A stretch of 64,000 nt of DNA from Dallia pectoralis (lineage: Eukaryota; Chordata; Actinopteri; Esociformes; Umbridae). The stretch is from the NCBI GenBank assembly GCA_029465975.1, contig CM055728.1:2562330-2626329 (forward strand). Reading direction: 5' to 3'. Below are positions 47,601 to 54,954 of this stretch, one piece after another; position 1 is the stretch's first letter; every line of letters begins with the position of its first letter. Below the pieces are notes generated by a model. That model was not told the DNA's origin. It did no database searches and saw only the letters and a program-made list of their open reading frames with translations. Position numbers and translations under genes: made by a program.

Positions 47601-49224
47601 GAGGACAGGGCTCTGGGACAGGTTATTAGAAGCAGGGGATTGGAGGACAGGGCTCTGGGACAGGTTATTAGAAGCAGGGGATTGGAGGACAGGGCTCTGG
47701 GACAGGTTATTAGAAGCAGGGGATTGGAGGACAGGGCTCTGGGACAGGTTATTAGAAGCAGGGAATTGGAGGACAGGGCTCTGGGACAGGTTATTAGAAG
47801 CAGGGGATTGGAGGACAGGGCTCTGGGACAGGTTATTAGAAGCAGGGGATTGGAGGATAGGGCTCTGGGACAGGTTATTAGAAGCAGGGGATTGGAGGAC
47901 AGGGCTCTGGGACAGGATATTAGACGCAGGGGATTGGAGGACAGGGCTCTGGGACAGGTTATTAGAAGCAGGGAATTGGAGGACAGGGCTCTGGGACAGG
48001 ATATTAGACGCAGGGGATTGGAGGACAGGGCTCTGGGACAGGATATTAGAAGCAGGGGATTGGAGAACAGGTGGGCTCTGGGACAGATTCAGGGGGTGTG
48101 TCTTTTGTGGAGTAACAGGCCTTTGTATTGTGAGGATGTGACACAAGTCAGCTGCAGTGGGAAGCTGGGACCTGTAACAAAAATGCACAAACGAATTGTC
48201 TAAAAAGGGTTTGCCCAAACAACAACAACCAGCCATACTCATCTATTAGATTATTTGATTGTAAACGGATAATATTAATTAACTAGACCGCTAAAAGACT
48301 GACTTGACACTCAGCAATGTAAATACGGGTATGTTCTGGTGAACAGAGCTAAGCTCTAGTATGTTTAAACACAGAAAATGATAGGTTGGCGTTTTTTCAA
48401 GTGAGACATGCATTACTAAAAAACAGACTATTATTGGATTAATAACTAGTGCCAGCATACGTAAGCAACGACCTCTTGTACCAGCAGTGGTCTTGGTATT
48501 GTTAACGGTTGCCGGGGTTAAACTAAAATAGTCACAGGGGGAGGGGTGAGTCAATGTGCTTATCTGGAGAAGTGAGTGTATTTATAGAACATAACTACAC
48601 ATGCAGACATAACCACAAGCAAGATGGGACATGATTTTAGCCTGCACATAAACACATGGGTAGGAATAGTCCCAATATTTAACCTGGGGTCGGTGTCACC
48701 GGATCCTTTCCGATGTTTCTTGCCTTTCTTCCTATGCTTCTTACTGTGGGTGGTGTTGTGCGGGTTGATATTACCGCTGGACACTGCAGACAGTCAGGGA
48801 ATACCGTCACATAGAGCTAACTACTGATGAAAGACTAGGTCACTACATAAATACAGCACGCATGGGTAACTACAGTAGCTAACTGGACATAACTAGAACC
48901 CCTATAACAATAAACATGGGAATACAGTGTGACATAATAATCTAAATGTCTTGTTTTGTTACCTAGGACTGCTAGTAGCAGACTGGTAAGAAGTGTCACT
49001 GACTGACTTTAACTACCGAGCTAACAGTTGGCTAACTGACACAAGCTAACAGTTGGCTAACTGACACAAGCTAACAGTTGGCTAACTAACACTAGCTAGC
49101 AGTTTCACAATAAAACCGAACAACAGAAATATTAAATAATTATAAAACCAAACACCGGTAATAAGTAGACTATGGCCAACAGTAATACATACTATTGGTG
49201 ATGTTTTAAACTCTCACCGTTCAT
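29439..49224 (-). CDS. srpk3: SRPK3-like SR-protein kinase (16 coding exons, whole span)
   Basis: A serine/threonine kinase that phosphorylates the RS domains of SR splicing factors. Exons (5' to 3'): 49224-49218, 48783-48684, 48171-46913, 45616-45508, 45370-45283, 45002-44915, 42528-42422, 41421-41256, 37817-37792, 33963-33831, 33639-33367, 33246-33149, 31939-31832, 31579-31510, 31175-31083, 29623-29439. All junctions are AG/GT with matching phases, giving 969 codons plus stop. Kinase marks: LGWGHFSTVWL (glycine loop), K500 in RFVALKVV, D604 in IIHTDIKPENIL, D811 in DLGNACWV. The kinase is split by a short spacer (exons 9-11), as in the family. 'IPPSFALSGRYSREYF' and 'EKYEWPLEQA' favour SRPK3 over SRPK1/2. 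The N-terminus is enlarged by a 21-copy coding repeat. An in-frame ATG at 49233 is an alternative start. Confidence 0.93.
29630..31080. other. srpk3 intron 15, no gene
   Basis: Contains imperfect repeats of about 85 bp built on 'tttgctaaagctagct' (29880-30060) and a duplicated 'ggaaaacagaagtgatggtt' block (30547 and 30606). Otherwise unremarkable. Confidence 0.6.
31083..31175 (-). CDS. srpk3: srpk3 exon 15
   Basis: 93 nt. 'DHIAHIIELLGVIPPSFALS' 'GRYSREYFDRQ'. Splice sites ctctcag| and |gtaagg. The acceptor region is duplicated 61 bp upstream. Confidence 0.95.
31167..31289 (-). repeat. 61-bp tandem duplication at the exon 15 acceptor
   Basis: 'caatgtgatctgagagaa' occurs at 31167 and 31228, each followed by the same 'agtattacatga(a/g)tgttg' text. 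Each copy carries the branch/acceptor region and the first bases of exon 15. Only the copy next to the full exon can give the known protein. Confidence 0.85.
31510..31579 (-). CDS. srpk3: srpk3 exon 14
   Basis: 70 nt. 'AFELATGDYLFEPHSGEDYT' then RDE. Splice sites gttacag| and |gtatgt. Confidence 0.96.
31672..31788. repeat. 19-bp minisatellite, srpk3 intron 13
   Basis: Six or so copies around 'cacatccgcatcatatcg' and 'cacatccgcatcgtatcg', the two forms alternating. Confidence 0.88.
31832..31939 (-). CDS. srpk3: srpk3 exon 13
   Basis: 108 nt. 'HKHFTEDIQTRQYRALEVLI' 'GAEYGTPADIWSIACM', the activation and P+1 segment. Splice sites ttccag| and |gtaaga. Confidence 0.96.
32025..33125. repeat. 18/27-bp minisatellite filling srpk3 intron 12
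   Basis: About 45 units of 'caaggcccagcttacaca', each with or without a 9-bp 'atacacaac' extension, so spacing is 18 or 27 bp. The array occupies about 1.1 of the 1.2 kb between exons 12 and 13. The 408-codon plus-strand frame over it is an artefact of the period. Confidence 0.95.
33149..33246 (-). CDS. srpk3: srpk3 exon 12
   Basis: 98 nt. 'FLVNPLDPQNADKICIKIAD' 'LGNACWV' with the DLG metal-binding motif. Splice sites cgctag| and |gtgagt. Confidence 0.95.
33367..33639 (-). CDS. srpk3: srpk3 exon 11
   Basis: 273 nt, Ser/Gly-rich kinase-insert spacer ('GSGLSGMSAGSILSSTSVSG'). Splice sites ctgtag| and |gttagt. Phases 1 in and 1 out fit both neighbours. Poorly conserved part of the family, so support is mainly position and phase. 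Confidence 0.85.
33831..33963 (-). CDS. srpk3: srpk3 exon 10
   Basis: 133 nt. Lysine-rich spacer start 'SDNVTKNKKKKLKRKAKRQQ' then 'RLLEERLVDLQKMELEG'. Splice sites atctag| and |gtgagt. Confidence 0.92.
34001..34045. repeat. (GA)n-rich microsatellite
   Basis: 'gagagagcgagagagagaga' tract just upstream (minus sense) of exon 10. Confidence 0.85.
34118..34512. repeat. 29-bp minisatellite, srpk3 intron 9
   Basis: About 13 copies with 'cacaacagacaccggttgct'. Copies at the 34340-34510 end are diverged and lose bases (caccgttt, catcg). Confidence 0.93.
34593..34782. repeat. Second 29-bp minisatellite, srpk3 intron 9
   Basis: Six and a half near-perfect copies with 'gtgttagccaatcaaagata'. Unrelated to the preceding array despite the same period. 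Confidence 0.93.
35757..37535. repeat. 64-bp minisatellite, srpk3 intron 9
   Basis: About 28 copies with 'acacaggcccagttagctgt' and 'gccatactgagatgacccag'. Variation concentrates in 'gctaagcgcc/gccaagcgcc'. Ends about 250 bp from the 26-nt microexon. Confidence 0.95.
37792..37817 (-). CDS. srpk3: srpk3 exon 9, a 26-nt microexon
   Basis: Between gataacag| and |gtatgt. Completes the codon left by exon 8 and reads VSTAPRENQ, matching the conserved 'VSTAP' that follows the catalytic segment in SRPKs, and hands phase 0 to exon 10. Too short to be found as an open frame. Confidence 0.85.
38050..38905. repeat. 30-bp minisatellite, srpk3 intron 8
   Basis: About 28 copies with 'gccctggtggccatatataa' and 'atactaattt', some 31 bp long ('ctcatttt'). 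Two late copies follow a short unique segment at 38815-38855 that repeats 'gatcacaggc(a/g)tatggtgga' from 38025. Confidence 0.93.
38906..40245. other. srpk3 intron 8, no feature recognised
   Basis: AT-rich intronic DNA with no supported exon, RNA or repeat array. Confidence 0.5.
40246..40535. repeat. 46-bp minisatellite, srpk3 intron 8
   Basis: About six copies with 'gaatgggcttgaaagctact' and 'aaccagaatacaagca'; one copy is truncated at 40400-40420. Confidence 0.9.
40536..41255. other. srpk3 intron 8, no feature recognised
   Basis: No exon, RNA or array is evident between the 46-bp repeat and exon 8. Confidence 0.5.
41256..41421 (-). CDS. srpk3: srpk3 exon 8
   Basis: 166 nt. 'VLQGVEYLHTKCKIIHTDIK' 'PENILLDVDELYVRRLAAEA', with catalytic Asp in HTDIKPEN, then 'TVWQQSGAPPPYGSS'. 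Donor |gtgagc in phase 1. Confidence 0.95.
41455..41715. repeat. About 35-bp minisatellite plus (CA)n, srpk3 intron 7
   Basis: Six to seven copies of 'catgacgtatatacggcttg' with 'tgtacatgctat(a/c)c', then (ca)n at 41698-41717. The repeat words resume at 42368 ('tatacatgctatacatggct') after an inserted transposon. Confidence 0.88.
41716..42364 (-). mobile_element. Tc1-like transposon fragment, srpk3 intron 7
   Basis: Begins (plus strand) 'cacctaaaggattattagga', a known fish Tc1-like terminus. The minus strand encodes the C-terminal transposase half: 'WTVEDWKNVAWSDESRF', 'GGGGVMVWGMFSW', 'FQQDNAPCHKA' and 'PPQSPDFNPIEHLWDVVER', so all three DDE acidic residues are readable in one frame. The 5' half and the other terminus are missing. 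It lies in the same orientation as srpk3, inside the 35-bp array. Confidence 0.92.
42422..42528 (-). CDS. srpk3: srpk3 exon 7
   Basis: 107 nt. 'VCMVLEVLGHQLLKWIIKSN' and 'YMGLPLVCVKRILVQ'. Its 5' edge and acceptor are duplicated 97 bp upstream (see repeat at 42501-42694). Confidence 0.93.
42501..42694 (-). repeat. 97-bp tandem duplication at the exon 7 acceptor
   Basis: 'acacacatctgacatgtctg' occurs at 42521 and 42618. Each copy contains the pyrimidine tract, the acceptor CAG and about 28 nt of exon 7 sequence. The upstream copy lacks the rest of the exon. Confidence 0.9.
42965..44885. repeat. 54-bp minisatellite, srpk3 intron 6
   Basis: About 35 copies with 'acctgtcttccactatatga' and 'ttggtagagactcagcc'. 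Biallelic sites (aatttg/catttg, ggtag/gatag, cgaaa/caaaa) are shuffled among copies. Open frames on both strands (620 and 353 codons) come from the 54-bp period. It touches exon 6. Confidence 0.96.
44915..45002 (-). CDS. srpk3: srpk3 exon 6
   Basis: 88 nt. 'VRDSDPTDPKRETIVQLIDD' then 'FKISGVNGV'. The donor is C|gtatcc, which restores the conserved His of GVHVCM with exon 7; the nearer gtacgt would break the frame. Confidence 0.9.
45283..45370 (-). CDS. srpk3: srpk3 exon 5
   Basis: 88 nt. 'RKRFVALKVVKSALHYTETA' with the ATP-binding lysine, then 'LDEIKLLRC'. Splice sites gtgtag| and |gtgagc. Confidence 0.95.
45508..45616 (-). CDS. srpk3: srpk3 exon 4
   Basis: 109 nt. 'GYYPVKIGDLFNGRYHVVRK' and the glycine loop 'LGWGHFSTVWLCWD'. 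Splice sites tttcag| and |gtaagt. Confidence 0.95.
45760..46787. mobile_element. hAT-like non-autonomous element, srpk3 intron 3
   Basis: 'tagtcgactaatcggtcgaa' (45778) and 'tagtcgactaatcgttgcg' (46720), with 'ggttgactacagccctac' at the right end, are typical of a fish hAT-type terminus. The left terminus is not clear. The interior has 'aacccgaacccgacccgaaa' and a 59-bp array, no transposase. Confidence 0.5.
46072..46545. repeat. 59-bp minisatellite within the hAT-like element
   Basis: About eight copies with 'ctctagtgtggtgtggtcag' and 'gattgtgactgtcactatag'; the last two lose a 'tgtc' segment. Confidence 0.92.
46819..46942 (-). repeat. 62-bp tandem duplication at the exon 3 donor
   Basis: 'tacctttacagtaatctgaa' occurs at 46847 and 46909, each followed by 'gggtcctcctgtt'. 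Each copy holds the last ~30 nt of exon 3 plus its 5' splice site, so two usable-looking donors lie in tandem. The sequence after the junction differs (gtatagc/gtataac). Confidence 0.9.
46913..48171 (-). CDS. srpk3: srpk3 exon 3 with 14-residue coding repeat
   Basis: 1259 nt from ttgttacag| to |gtatag. Starts 'SQLPTAADLCHILTIQRP', runs through 21 copies of LSQSPVLQSPASNN (variants ILQ, FPAS, NIL), then a Pro/Ser-rich part ('LSPPPPDFTPPPPELLG') and the conserved 'GSDDEEQEDPSDYCK' that leads into the kinase domain in all SRPKs. The frame is open throughout, and both ends agree in phase with the neighbours. The acidic box at the 3' end is certain; translation of the array is inferred. Confidence 0.8.
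47197..48080 (-). repeat. 42-bp minisatellite inside srpk3 exon 3
   Basis: 21 copies, plus-strand core 'ggacagggctctgggacagg'. Variable sites are few (ggttatt/ggatatt, ggggatt/gggaatt), and every substitution seen is either silent or exchanges N/I, S/F or V/I. No indels occur across about 880 bp, unlike the intronic arrays. Confidence 0.95.
48243..48683. other. srpk3 intron 2, no other feature
   Basis: No repeat array or exon is recognisable. Confidence 0.5.
48684..48783 (-). CDS. srpk3: srpk3 exon 2
   Basis: 100 nt between ctgcag| and |gttaaa (a weaker donor). Encodes a basic stretch, 'HSKKHRKKGKKHRKGSGD', like the lysine-rich start of other SRPKs. It ends in phase 2, which fits exon 3 exactly; the alternative donor at 48707 (|gtgaca) would not. 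Confidence 0.75.
49015..49100. repeat. 25-bp repeat, srpk3 intron 1
   Basis: Three to four copies of 'agctaacagttggctaactg'. Confidence 0.85.
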
Positions 49225-49233
49225 GGATATCAT
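49218..49233 (-). CDS. srpk3: srpk3 exon 1 (coding part)
   Basis: ATGAACG|gtgagag. Phase 1 joins to exon 2 to read MNVSSGNIN. A second in-frame ATG at 49233 would add MIS. The open frame continues further upstream without a stop, so the start is not certain. Confidence 0.7.
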
Positions 49234-49296
49234 CAGTACAGGCAAATCAGTGCAGGCAGCTGTCACACGCACACACGGGGAGGAGGGGCTCTGGTC

Positions 49297-49307
49297 TGCG
49301 CATGCGC
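49297..49307. promoter_or_regulatory. NRF1-type site upstream of the srpk3 start
   Basis: TGCGCATGCGC, an almost perfect palindromic NRF1 consensus, 64 to 74 bp upstream of the proposed start codons, in the most GC-rich part of the gene's 5' region. Such sites are common at vertebrate promoters without a TATA box. Role inferred. Confidence 0.5.
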
Positions 49308-49429
49308 TCTGACTGTATTCCGCCCAGTTTGCATTTGAGTGGGCGTGACTTATACTGGGCAAAGCGCATGTGGAGGCGGATCCTGGATTTAGGACTATGT
49401 AGCTATAAAAACAATTCAGAGACAAACTC

Positions 49430-49965
49430 CATGGACGAGGAGCGAAGGTGTTGAGTTACATGAATATCTGCAGCTGTAGCATTTTTTGCCCCTTTTTATA
49501 GAATGTTCATTTCGTTAGACATAGTTGGTCAAACACATTTTAGCTGAATCTAGATGGAATCTTACATTTTATTATAAGGAATCTCACAGTGTAAACATGT
49601 GATCCAATTATCTCCCTAAATGCTCCCAACCCTGCCTATAGGTAGACTGAAAATGCATATTATCTATATCTCACAGACACTGACGAGTGAAGCACCATAC
49701 AATGACCGGCAAGTAGACACACAGGTTCTTCCTCTATCCAGCTGTGTATGTTTATTTGTTCATCTTAATCTTTGCTTATTCACCTGTCGGATATATGTCT
49801 TTTTCTTTGCAACAAAGTCGCCTCCTCCCTGTTAATGTGGAGACTGGTATTTTGTGGGTACAATTTAATACAGAAGCCATTAGAGGACCTGTGAGGCGTG
49901 TGTTCCTCAATCGAGACACTCAGATGTTTTTCCTGGGCTACCCACTTCTCTTTCTATTCTGGTTA
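49430..49965. other. srpk3 upstream region
   Basis: No gene supported. Short open frames have no recognisable content. Confidence 0.4.
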
Positions 49966-50392
49966 GAGCCAATTAGTGCTGTTTTGTGAAGGGAGTAGAT
50001 CCAGTTAGTGCTGTTTTGTGAAGGGAGTAGATCCAGTTAGTGCTGTTCTGTGAAGGGAGTGGATCCATTTAGTGCTGTTCTGTGAAGGGAGTAGATCCAG
50101 TTAGTGCTGTTCTGTGAAGGGAGTGGATCCAGTTAGTGCTGTTCTGTGAAAGGAGTAGATCCAGTTAGTGCTGTTCTGTGAAGGGAGTATATCCAGTTAG
50201 TGCTGTTCTGTGAAGGGAGTAGATCCAGTTAGTGCTGTTCTGTGAAGGGAGTAGATCCAGTTAGTGCTGTTCTGTGAAGGGAGTAGATCCAGTTAGTGCT
50301 GTTCTGTGAAGGGAGTAGATCCAGTTAGTGCTGTTCTGTGAAGGGAGTAGATCCAGTTAGTGCTGTTCTGTGAAGGGAGTAGATCCTGTATA
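49966..50392. repeat. 32-bp minisatellite
   Basis: About 13 copies with 'gatccagttagtgctgttct' and 'gtgaagggagta'. The first copy lies within 'gagccaattagtgctgtttt'. Confidence 0.95.
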
Positions 50393-50419
50393 CAACTAGA
50401 TCTTGCTTTTTTGCACAAT

Positions 50420-50640
50420 TTACATAAGTGGTTTGAAAAAGTTTTTGCCCCCTTCCTGGTTTCTCATTTTATTGAATGTTTGTCACACTTAAATGTTTCA
50501 CATCATCAAACAAATTTGAACATTAATCAAAGATAACACAAGTAAACACAAAATGCAGTTCTTAAATGTAGGTGGTTATTATTAAGTCCAAACCTGCATG
50601 GCACTGTGTGAAAAAGTGATAGTATAATGGCCAAAATAAA
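50420..50640. mobile_element. Short DNA-transposon-like repeat
   Basis: 'gaaaaagtttttgccccctt' and 'actgtgtgaaaaagtgat' frame a stretch known to me as a common fish dispersed repeat. No coding part. Family uncertain. Confidence 0.45.
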
Positions 50641-51040
50641 CCTGATTCTGATTCTAAAACCACATTGAAAATCAATTAAAAAGTAACGCAACTGTTTATT
50701 TAGCAATTGTGATGTCTGGTTATACTCGGAAGCAGAGATTCAGGAAATAACTAAATATATCTGCATGTGCAGCTTTGGTTCACAGTGGTTGCCCACAAAC
50801 AAGCCATATACATAAATGAAACTGAACAAAGGCCAATGTGTTAGATTAAATATATGTGATATTAAATCTGGCTGAAGGTTGGACCTCACATGAACATTCA
50901 GGCAGTTCCTGCAGCCTTTTGGCAAGTATACCAGGATCTTCCTCTGGCACCAGGAAATTGCAGGATCCAAACTTATGCCAGTCTCAAACTATTTCCAGAC
51001 CTAACTGTATTTGTACATTTGGATCCCATTAATCTCCTGG
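50641..51040. other. No feature recognised
   Basis: AT-rich intergenic DNA. Confidence 0.4.
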
Positions 51041-51680
51041 TTAAGTCTTTGTGACACCTTAGACAACACCCTTTCCTTCGAATCTCACATAGAAATTGTG
51101 CCTTTTTTACTTCCTGCATTGATTACTGCAATACTCTTATTACCAATATGTCTATTATACTCATTAACCAACAACAGCAACAATACTCTTATTACCAATA
51201 TGTCTATTATACTCATTAACCAACAACAGCAACAATACTCTTATTACCAATATGTCTATTATACTCATTAACCAACAACAGCAACAATACTCTTATTACC
51301 AATATGTCTATTATACTCATTAACCGACAACAGCAACAATACTCTTATTACCAATATGTCTATTATACTCATTAACCAACAACAGCAACAATACTTACCT
51401 ACACTTCATCCAAACATACCACACCAACGCTAATCCCACTTCACGGCTCCCACATTTATATCTCTCCATAACCTGGCACCTCTCTGACCTCCTTCTAACT
51501 GGATCTACTACTACTTCTGCTCTACACCCTCTCACTCCCGACGTTCCTCGACTTCTGACAGGCCATGCTTTTAGCTGTTCTGCACACAGACTCTGGAGTG
51601 CACTGTCCCCTCAAATGTGTCAGACAGACTCCTTCACAGCACTCCTCAAAGCATACTGATTCCAGACTGTTTGCAACCTT
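51041..51680 (+). mobile_element. L2-like LINE reverse transcriptase remnant
   Basis: 'attgattactgcaatactct' (51117) is the LINE 'DYCNTLL' coding motif. 51470-51650 reads 'HNLAPLSDLLLTGSTTT' and 'RLWSALSPQMCQTDSFTALL', the usual C-terminal text, with frameshifts. A 52-bp array interrupts it. Confidence 0.65.
51129..51392 (+). repeat. 52-bp minisatellite born inside a LINE
   Basis: Five near-perfect copies starting with the DYCNT codons: 'caatactcttattaccaata' then 'cattaaccaacaacagcaa'. Confidence 0.93.
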
Positions 51681-51837
51681 TAGCCTCGCCTATATTTGCT
51701 CTCTGTAATTGTTTGTCAGATGTTTACTTGTACCATAGCCAAATACGATTCTTGACATTATTTCCTATCTTAGCTCAATTACTGACTATACATTCTAGGA
51801 GACAGAACGCGTCTCTTTCCTGAGCTGAATGACAGCT

Positions 51838-52587
51838 GCGTAGTCCTGTGGTGTTTATACTAGCATATTGTTGTTGGTACAAATGAACGTAGTCCTGTGG
51901 TGTTTATACTAGCATATTGTTGTTGGCATAGCATATTGTTGTTGGTACAAATTAACGTGGTCCTGCGGTATTTATACTAGCATATTGTTGTTAGTACAAA
52001 TTAACGTAGTCCAGTGGTGTTTTTACAAGCATATTGTTGTTGGTACATAATAACGTAGTCCTGTGGTGTTTATACTAGCATATTGTTGTTGGTACAAATT
52101 AACGTAGTCCTGTGGTGTTTATACTAGCATATTGTTGTTGGTACAAATTAACGTGGTCCTGTGGTATTTATACTAGCATATTGTTGTTAGTACAAATTAA
52201 CGTAGTCCTGTGGTGTTTATACCAGCATATTGTTGTTGGTAAAAATTAACGTAGTCCAGTGGTGTTTTTACAAGCATATTGTTGTTGGTACATAATAACG
52301 TAGTCCTGTGGTGTTTATACTAGCATATTGTTGTTGGTACAAATTAACGTAGTCCAGTGGTGTTTATACTAGCATATTGTTGTTGGTACAAATTAACATA
52401 GTCCTGTGGTGTTTATGCTAGCATATTGTTGATGGTACATAATAACGTAGTCCTGTGGTGTTTATACTAGCATATTTTTGTTGGTAGAAATTAACGTAGA
52501 CCTGTGTGTTTATACTAGCATATTGTTGTCGGTACAAATTAACTTGGTCCTGTGGTGTTTATGCTAGCATATTTTTGTTGGTACAAA
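51838..52587 (+). repeat. 49-bp minisatellite, part 1
   Basis: About 15 copies with 'gtcctgtggtgtttatacta' and 'gcatattgttgttggtacaa'. Imperfect, with one internal partial unit at 51920-51950. It resumes at 53748 after a LINE insertion. Confidence 0.93.
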
Positions 52588-53747
52588 TCAGAAATCAGAA
52601 TCAGAAAAGTGTTTAATTGCCATTGAATGTTTGAACATACAAGGAATATACTGTGGCAGGAAGGTGCTTACATACAACATATAAATAAACAATGTAAATT
52701 ATACTAAAGAGCTGAGGGGGTAGAGGGATAGCAATGTACAAAAATGTAAAAACAAGATACCGAAAAACAACAGTGCAATAAAGCAAATAGAGCAAATAAT
52801 TGTAGTGCAAATCAGGCAATGTGCAAAAAGGAATGGGTCAGAGTTCAAGGCTTATGTGCAATGGGTCATAGTTTAAGGCTTGTGTGCATCCCTGGCCTTG
52901 TTGAGGAGGCCAGTAGCACATGGAAAGAAACTGTTCTTGTGGCGTGAGGTTTTGGTCCTGATGGACCGAAGCCTTCTGCCGGAGGGGAGTGAATTGAACA
53001 GAGAGTGTCCGGGGTGAGAGGGGTCTGCCACAATCTTCCTAGCTCGCCTCAGAGCCCTCGAGGTGTGCAGATCCTCGAGGCTAGGCAGATTGCATCCTAT
53101 CACTTTTTCAGCTGAGTGGATATTACGCTGCAGTCTGCTCCTGTCCTTAGCTGTAGCAGCAGAGTACCAGGTGGTGATGGATCAGGTGAGGATGGACTCA
53201 ATGATGGCTGAGTAGAAGTGATCCATCATAGTTTAGGCAGTTTGAATTTCTTCAACTGCCGAAGGAAGTACATCCTCTGTTGTGCTTTCCTGGTCAGTGA
53301 GCAGATGTTTAAATCCCACTTGAGGAAGTCTGTGATCCATCTGCAGGTGGAGTCTGGAACGTTGAGCTGGGAGAGCTTGTCGTGTAGAAGGGCAGGGATG
53401 ATGGTGTTGAAGGCGGAGCTGAAGTCAACAAACAGGATCCTCGCATATGTTGCAGGGGAGTCCAGATGCTGGAGAGTGAAGTGGAGGGCCATATTGACTG
53501 CATCGTCCACCGACCGGTTGGCTCTGTAGGCAAACTGCAAGGGGTCTAGTAGAGGGTCTGTGATTGTTTTCCGGTGAGCCAGCACAAGATGTTCGAAGGA
53601 CTTCATTACCACAGAGGTCAGCGCGACGGGTCTGTAGTCATTATGTCCCATTGGCCATGGCTTTTTAGGCACTGGGATGATGGTGGAGGCCTTAAGACAG
53701 GCTGGCACATGGCATGTCTCCAGGGAGGTGTTGAAGATGGCGGTAAC
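52588..53747 (-). mobile_element. L2-type LINE insertion with internal deletion
   Basis: Minus strand: 'LKASTIIPVPKKPWPMGHND', 'YRPVALTSVVMKSFEHLVLA', 'LQFAYRANRSVDDAVNMALH' and 'FVDFSSAFNTI' (RT motif A). It then jumps from 'WITDFLK' straight to the distal 'QRMYFLRQLKKFKLPKL', skipping the FADD palm, and continues to 'SLFNSLPSGRRLRSIRTKT'. The tail is a TCTGATT-type simple repeat (plus strand 'cagaaatcagaatcagaaa'). 5'-truncated. It splits the 49-bp array. Confidence 0.85.
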
Positions 53748-53872
53748 ACAAGCATATTGTTGTTGGTACATAATAACTTGGTCCTGTGGTGTTTATACTA
53801 GCATATTGTTGTTGGTACAAATTAACGTAGTCCTGTGGTGTTTATACTAGCATATTGTTGTTGGTACAACTT
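53748..53872 (+). repeat. 49-bp minisatellite, part 2
   Basis: Two and a half further copies of the same unit as 51838-52587, ending 'ggtacaacttgg'. Confidence 0.93.
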
Positions 53873-54954
53873 GGTACCTTTAGGTGCATTGCTCCCAATG
53901 ATTAACCAGACTTGTGAAGGTCTACAATAGTTTTTGGGAAATATAGTATATATGTCCTTACTGACTTGTAAAACTATACAGGAAATTAAACATATAATTA
54001 CTATCTATATTTGGTTTTTAAACCCAACCGATGGTGACCAGTTGTACTGCCTTCATGAGCAGAACTCAAACCCGGTACTCTTATCAACACCACTCCCACA
54101 TCTGGGAGGCAGTGACAACTTTAAAAATCAGTAACCAATTAACTTCTATTGTGAAGTTCTATTGTGTTTCAGTGACAACTTTATAAATCGTTGACAAATA
54201 AACTTCAACAAAATATATTTTTTATTATTACAAAATATGTTTTTATATTCCAAAGTACACATTTAATCCATTGTTTTTCATGTTATTTATCATGGGTTGT
54301 TAATAAATATAGTTTAGAATCTCTTCTTGACAAGGCCAAAAATCTAAATTTCCTCCTAAAATTACCCACTCAAATCTAACTGGTATAGCTCTGGACAAGA
54401 ACCATGTATGAACAAATGGTAAAGGTCATTTGAAAGAAGACACTCTGAATTTTGTGTAAATTAAGGGAATTAACTACGGATTATGTAACACATAATATCT
54501 GGCATGAGGTAAAACACAAAAAACAACATACGTATTTTTGGTTTTGTATTTCTTATCCACATTGAAAGGCCACTGCTCCCCTTATATGTGCCTGGACCGA
54601 CTAGGAGACACTTCAGATGTGTTCCCCTAGGGGGCAGCATCATACCTGGATTTGTTTCAAATCCATTAGTCGTCATTGGACAAATACAGCCATTCAAACG
54701 AGGACTGACCTATTTCTCCATGCAGTTTAGTGAGCTGCTCTTACATGACACAGTTACCTCCTACATGGTCAAATTACAAGGTAGACAGATGGGATCAGGT
54801 TTGATAGGAAATGAAGTTCCTAAGGTACAAATAGACAAAAACAACAACAGATAAAGCAAAGAGTGCTGCGTCAAGGTGTTCAACTTGGAGTTCCGTTTTC
54901 AACTCAGGACCGAACATTTTGGGTCATAAACATGGATTTTATTAAACGAAACAA
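53873..54954. other. No feature recognised
   Basis: A short duplication around 'cagtgacaactttaaaaatc' / 'cagtgacaactttataaatc' (54111, 54170). No gene supported. Confidence 0.5.

Noticed and set aside
47020..48203. Plus-strand frames of 340 to 373 codons over srpk3 exon 3
   Set aside because: Shadows of the minus-strand exon; the minus frame has matching splice phases and the conserved acidic SRPK box.
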